From Pterois miles (taxonomy: Eukaryota; Chordata; Actinopteri; Perciformes; Scorpaenidae), in assembly GCA_947000775.1 (NCBI GenBank), contig CAMQGK010000567.1:8983001-9047000 (forward strand): a DNA stretch of 64,000 nt, in the 5' to 3' direction. Below, one piece after another: positions 48,041 to 64,000 of this stretch (within the stretch, counting starts at the first letter, position 1; the number at the start of each line of letters is the position of its first letter). The position numbers and the translations under genes were made by a program. Below the pieces are notes generated by a model. It was not told where the DNA came from. It saw nothing but the letters and a program-made list of their open reading frames with translations, and searched no databases.

Positions 48041-49451
48041 CATTAGGAATAGTGTGTACATGTGGAGAATGTATTTTACTTTGCATCTTTACAACCCCCA
48101 CCCCTTCATTACATTTATTTATTTATATAGTCATTTATTTATTTATTTATTTATTTATTCCTTATTTTATTCTTATTTCATTTTTTATTTAATTTTAGTC
48201 ATTTACTTACAGTAATGCTCATTTGTTTCCTGTTTCATAAACCTCAGATCTGCAACAAAATTATGTTGAAATTGATGTAAAAAAAATATCAAAAATGTAA
48301 TTATCAAGAAAAAGCGCAATTGGCAAAATAACTGTTACTGTGGTCTAGTTACCATTTACAGTACATACATTTTGAACACAACAACATGGTGTTACTTGTG
48401 TCAAATGCATTGTTGATGCTTCCTGGGAATATTAGTACTCACTGCAGTTCAAGCCATGTTTGGATCACAGCATATTTTGTGTCAGTAAACCTAGACTTAA
48501 TGAGTAGGTGTCTAAATGATTGTAACGTTTGCTGGCAAATAACGGCACCACCTGGTGGACACAGTTAGTTTCTGCTGCTAATTCAGGTTAATAATCATAC
48601 TAATTTTGTTGAACACAATACTGTTCAATACCGAGTAACACCAAATACTAAATGGATTACTTTTCCAGCTTAGTGCAGATCCCCAAAAGACAGGGAAGTC
48701 TGTAGCAACATTTTGGCTCAATGTAAGTCAGTCTCACAATGATATACACTATGTGGCAGCTCTTTAAATAAGACAGCTAAGGTTTTGGAGGATAATTTAG
48801 GAGATTACATGTAATACCAAAATGAAGAATTTATCATTTCAATACAGCAGAACGATATGGTTAAAAGAAATATGTTTTCAGTAAATAACAGACAGTAACT
48901 GTTGTCATTTTCCACACTGATTTTGGAGGCTGAAAACTGTGTCACAGTGACTCGGCAACATTTCAGGGCATGTTGTGGCACATTCAGTCATATATAAAGC
49001 TCTGAAGGTTAAAACATTTACATATTCATGTTTAGATGTTTTGGCTGCCTATGACTTTATAAATGTATAATAATACCAATTAATGCACTGTTTTGTTCTT
49101 CACCAACTCGTTTCAATTCCGCAAAACTACAATTTCAACAACAAAAAGCAAGAATCTAGAATGGCAGAAAAACAAACAAAACAAAAAAAGAGATAATTTG
49201 CGAATATATATAGGACCTGCCATAATTTATTTCGATTAATTTTCATAAATCCTTTTTTTTTTTTTCCAAAAATCCAAATGTTAAAGAAAGTTAAATGCTA
49301 CCATTAGAGGAATCTCATAACCATTGTGTGGCATTGTTTGTTGTACACCTGTTTTTGCACCTGCTTTGTAAAAAAATAAAAATGAAAATACATCTTCGCT
49401 GTATTCTGTTGAGGTATCATTAAAACAACTCATGGGCAATTTGATTGATAT

Positions 49452-49458
49452 TACTTAC

Positions 49459-49497
<39 letters not shown>

Positions 49498-49511
49498 GAT
49501 ACTTACTTACT
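49452..49511. repeat. (ACTT)n tetranucleotide repeat
   Basis: About 11 units of 'acttactt' with one interruption, 340 bases upstream of the nubp1 start. Confidence 0.92.
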
Positions 49512-49764
49512 AGTTTAGATACCTGTATTTGCAAATTATCTTTTTGTGTTATTGTATTTTTCCTTCCTCTTTTCTCTCTCTCTCTCTCTCTCAAAAACCA
49601 GGTGCCAAAAAGTGCGTCACTATAACGTTACATATCCATACAACTTTTTTTTTTCAGGAAAAGCAGCCAGAAAACAGCTGCGTCGAGGCTCGGGTCATAT
49701 AAAAGTGGGTGAGGTTTCACCAAAAGTAGGCTGAAAAACTTTAGACCCATGAATACATATTACG

Positions 49765-49856
49765 CTTCCTCGCGATAGACGCGGCATTCACATACTGCGT
49801 GCGTATCCGGAACCTTCGAAGAGGGAAGACTTTAACCGGAGGACACTCATGCAAAG
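49765..49856 (+). promoter_or_regulatory. nubp1: nubp1 promoter-proximal region and 5'UTR
   Basis: It has several CpGs, an ETS-type motif 'tatccggaacc' at about 49805 and 'aaccggagg' near the start. There is no TATA box in a convincing place. An upstream ATG at 49849-49851 (context ctcATGc, weak) lies 8 bases before the nubp1 ATG at 49857 (context aagATGt with A at -3, stronger) and is in a different frame. Confidence 0.55.
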
Positions 49857-60462
<10,606 letters not shown>

Positions 60463-60885
60463 ACCCACTCTGTCAGCGGCCATTTTGGACCACAGCAGAT
60501 CACATGATGAGAGCGTGGTAGAGAGTAGTGACTACTGAGTAAGAAACACACATAGGAATGCTAATATTGTATTGTATTGTAACATTCACCAAAGCCTGCC
60601 AGACTTATCTCAACCTGATTATAAGTAAGGACAGGAAGTTGTGGACCACTTGATCAGACCTCTCAGTGCAGGGGTTCATTCTGCAGTGGCTCACTAATAC
60701 AACTTTTCCAGAAAAAGTATTGATGAAAAACATGTATAATAATGGGGATGAAATTGTAATATATCAGGGATTAGTTCCTGTTTGTGATGAACTGAATATT
60801 CAGAAATAATTCCAGCTTTGGCCTTACCCAAATAAGTATATAATTTTAAACATGCATTAATAAAAACATTAAAACATAACTTTAA
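60463..60885 (+). other. nubp1: nubp1 3'UTR with AATAAA
   Basis: After the TGA at 60460-60462 the first good polyadenylation signal is AATAAA at 60859-60864, giving a 3'UTR of about 420 bases. No downstream gene follows closely. Confidence 0.55.
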
Positions 60886-62560
60886 ACCAGTACTCTGGTG
60901 ATGCTTTTTTATGCTTGAGCTGAGATAAATATACTTCTAAATCCCTGAGGTATAATTAATATAACGACAATGGAGTAGTAGCACTTAAAGTTTAGGTGGG
61001 GAAGTGAGCAGTGCCACAGGCTTGGTCTGGTAGGCCCCCACCTGTCATGTAGACATGTAGTTTATTGTGTCTTTGTCCCAGACTGTTGAGGATGCTGTGG
61101 TGCATCCTAAGATACTGAATATATACAGTTAGTTCTTAGATGAAAAGAGGTAGAGACTGCAGTAAGGAACTGATATTTGGGGAAGTTAAATCTTTGATCG
61201 TCATGTAGTAAATCAAGCAGCAGTGTCAAACATTTAACCATTTCCTACAAGGACTGTCCCTCACTGTCCTAGGTAACAGTGAATCAATAGTAACAAGGCA
61301 GAGACAGTCAAATGATGGTACCATCAATGGGATTAAAACCACAGTTGATTAAGTCATCTAAATATAAAGCACAGTATCATCAGCATAGTATAAAGTATTA
61401 ACTTCTGATCTGAGTTTTTTTTTCTCAGCACGTCTAGTGAATATAAAAATGTGATTGTATGAATCTGGGAGATCTACAAAGATTACTCCTGTCTAAAATA
61501 TGCAAACTGGGCATGTGAGGAAATTTTACTTTCTCATTTACAAGTCGGAGCCACTGACCAACTGATACATGATTTAAGAAAATGTTTTCATACATAAAAT
61601 CTGCAGGCAAAATACACCAACATTTAATATTCTTCACTGACCAGATTTCAAGTTCACATGAGTTATGAGTGGCCCAACTCAGTTTTTCCAGAGTTACAGT
61701 AAATCTGATTTTTGACAAGATTAATAATTTCTCATACACTTGTTTTAGACACATGTTGTTTTGTGTAATGTCCTTGTTCCGATTTATCAAATAAACGACC
61801 AAACATGAAATCACCATCAATGATTTTTCTATCGAAGTCACCAAACTGTTAATGCAGGATTGTTTTATCTGTTTATAAATCAAAGATTAGTTGAGATAAC
61901 CTTGTCTTTAATGACCCTCACTTTGAGCTGTTTGCCAACATATTTCACTGATAATGATATCAGCCATGTGGACAGTCATATCACATCCAGACAGGACACT
62001 TTTAACACATTTACATAAAAACACACAGTAGAAACTACATTAAAAGAAGTACCAGGTACTCTGGTTAGTCTGCCAAGTCTTTCCACCATATTTTATTGTG
62101 TTTGTACTTGTGTATATTTGCCATACATGGTCATAGTTCCTCCAGGGTTCACAAAAAAACACAAGTGAAACTGCATCTGCATCCTGCTAACAGACAAAAC
62201 AACAGCAGCCACAGATACACAGACGAAGTGTTTCTCCTATGTTGGTCTAGTTTTACTTTATTATTGTGCTGGTTGTAGTCTGAGAAGTTATAAAAGAATG
62301 ACTACAAGCACTGAACTGTTTTCCTCCATGTTAGGCAATATGTAGAAAAATAGGCAGTTTTATTTTGTTTGATATAAGCACAACAAATTTAAGGAGTGAA
62401 GGACTAAAGATTATAGTAGCCGTTACTAATACATTGACTCAAAAAAGATTCAGTACACAGGAAACCTTGTTCGGACAGTACAAAATACACTTCTCACTAA
62501 ATGCAAGCAGAACACTTTAATACTGAAGATTATTGACTAATTATTTAATTATATCATTAT
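60886..62560. other. Intergenic, no recognised gene
   Basis: A minus-strand open frame of 149 codons at 61434-61883 has no recognisable motif and its low-complexity surroundings argue against a gene. From human synteny TVP23A would be expected somewhere downstream, but no exon of it was recognised here. Confidence 0.5.
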
Positions 62561-62569
62561 TATGTTTTC

Positions 62570-62872
62570 ATTTGTGTATAATCACCTGAAACTTAGAGCT
62601 TTTGTGTTTTCGTTATCTTAGAATAAGCCCTTCATATCTACAGAGGGAGCAGGTCCTGTTAGCACTGTCTGCCATGTTGCTCTGCCATATTTAGCCCAGA
62701 ACAGACAAACCAGGCTTTTTTCGTTTTTACATTGAAGTGGTAGCTTGAATTTGGTCCAGCAAATGCATCTGAAGGCCAATAGGATCATTGACTTGCTTGG
62801 AAAGGGAGGATGTACTCTGCAACCTCACTGCTAGTTGCCACTAAATCCTACACACTGGTCCTTTTAGCATTT
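62570..62872 (-). mobile_element. TTAA MITE, copy E (truncated)
   Basis: It shares 'tgtgtataatcacctgaaa', 'cagagggagcaggtcctgtt' and the end 'atcctacacactggtccttt' with the TTAA family, in the orientation of copies A and B. The left TTAA end is missing. Confidence 0.65.
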
Positions 62873-62900
62873 TGGCAAAGCAGCAGTGTCTTCCATTATT

Positions 62901-63203
62901 TTAATGGTGCAGTGTGTAGGATCTGGCGGCATTTAGTGGTGAGGTTGCAGATTGCAACCAACTGAATCTACCTGCCATTTGCCAAGTGTGTAGGAGAACT
63001 ACGGTGGCCAGTGCGAAAACATGAAGGACCTTATCTACTGTAGAAACATGGCAGCCGGCTCCATGTGTAGATATAAACGGCTCATTCTCAGGTAACGACA
63101 ACACAACGATTTTATTTTCAGGTAATTATACCACAAAGAAATCAGACTTATTGATATTATATTCCATTTCTGCCAATAAATCGCCCTAAATGGTATCCTT
63201 TAA
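62901..63203 (+). mobile_element. TTAA-flanked MITE, copy D
   Basis: It begins TTAATGGTGCAGTGTGTAGG, continues 'tggcggcatttagtggtgag', 'gttgcagattgcaaccaact' and 'tactgtagaaacatggcagc', and ends 'ccctaaatggtatcctttaa'. Both edges are TTAA. It lies only 29 bases from copy E in the opposite orientation, so the two form a loose inverted pair. Confidence 0.82.
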
Positions 63204-64000
63204 ATTAACTGTTCTTAACATCAATCGGCACCAAAATTTTTGGTCTTGACTCTCAATCAATTCAACAAATTACCTTTCCGTCATTAACTTTGCAGATAAC
63301 CTCTACTGTGGTGCCAGAGGTGCAGCTGTGGTGATACTAAGGAAATAGAGCATGGTGAATAAGAGGCATGGCAGTTGGGCGTGTATTGTTTAGCCAAACC
63401 AGTTTCAGTCCTTTAAATAGACAGTAGAGTGGACTCATTTAATACTTACAGTAACACAGGTTTACACACCTGAGGTCATGTAGCAACTTGATGAGAAACC
63501 ATAGCATGTATCTGTGCTCGGTTAATTGTGAACGATTGTCTCTGATTGCAAAAATGGTAAATACGTGAAAGCATTAAATCATGATGGTTCAACATGGGAA
63601 GTGGAGGGTTTTTATCCAGACACTAAACAAAAGTATTTCCTCCATTGTTACATTCGTTCACACAAAGAAAAGTCCCTAAATCGGTGAAACGCTGACTCAT
63701 CAACCTTATTTGTTTCAGAAAATCTGTTTTTTTATTGTAGACGTTGCTCAGAATTATGAAACATTCAGAGAAAGGTATTATAAGCAATGTAGTAATGAAT
63801 TATTTATAAACAAATTCCTATATGCGTTATATGTAATTGTGTTGGAAATAGTGTTTTTATATTTTCTTATTTTTTATGTTTTTATAGGAGGGTGTGGGGT
63901 GTAATACTGTACTTAAAATTGTGTAAAGCAAAAACTGTTTGAATTAAAAATAGCAAAATGTTAGGTACAATTACTCAACATTAATGCAAATTAATAATGC
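63204..64000. other. Intergenic, nothing recognised
   Basis: AT-rich sequence with no convincing exon, repeat pair or motif up to the window end. Confidence 0.5.

Noticed and set aside
61434..61883. 149-codon minus-strand open frame
   Set aside because: No recognisable motif, no splice context, no promoter; it is AT-rich and probably chance.

Overview
This window is nuclear DNA from a ray-finned fish, probably a percomorph-type teleost. It has GT-AG spliced genes with short exons, many (GT)n and (AT)n microsatellites, tRNA-derived SINEs and several miniature inverted-repeat transposons. Only about 4% is protein coding. I found no bacterial operons, CRISPR arrays, phage or other prokaryotic systems.

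Three protein genes can be reconstructed exon by exon. (1) atf7ip2-like, minus strand, about 10.95 kb down to 2.4 kb: 11 coding exons, 436 aa, ending in the FN3 domain of the ATF7IP/MCAF family. (2) emp2, minus strand, about 29.9 kb down to 11.6 kb: a remote 5'UTR exon, a 13 kb repeat-filled first intron and four coding exons for a 165 aa tetraspan protein. (3) nubp1, plus strand, about 49.8-60.9 kb: ten coding exons for the cytosolic Fe-S scaffold P-loop NTPase. From memory of human 16p13.13, the order ATF7IP2-EMP2-(TEKT5)-NUBP1 is the same there. I could not recognise a tektin gene in the 30-49.7 kb interval.

Region by region: 0-2.4 kb is intergenic and starts with an interspersed repeat that recurs inverted at 43.1 kb. 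2.4-11 kb is atf7ip2, with MITE copies in its introns. 11.6-30 kb is emp2; intron 1 holds two inverted SINEs, a tandem array, a 30-bp minisatellite inside a MITE and an AAGTATACTT-rich element. 30-49.7 kb is gene-poor and built largely of repeats: TTAA-flanked MITEs, a foldback element, a long-TIR element and LINE/SINE-like remnants. 49.7-60.9 kb is nubp1. 60.9-64 kb is intergenic with two more TTAA MITEs.

The most notable observations are: the nubp1 exon 6 splice donor is the first unit of a 100-bp (GT)n tract and the reading frame is one base short across that junction; a SINE copy in nubp1 intron 4 has been converted to G and C runs that look like sequencing error; a TTAA-flanked MITE family has at least five copies; one MITE has grown a 30-bp minisatellite inside it; and the atf7ip2 N-terminal exon carries a basic segment plus a motif that I recall from unrelated fish proteins. 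The three genes are not functionally linked beyond conserved synteny. Apart from these points the window looks like an ordinary teleost chromosome segment.
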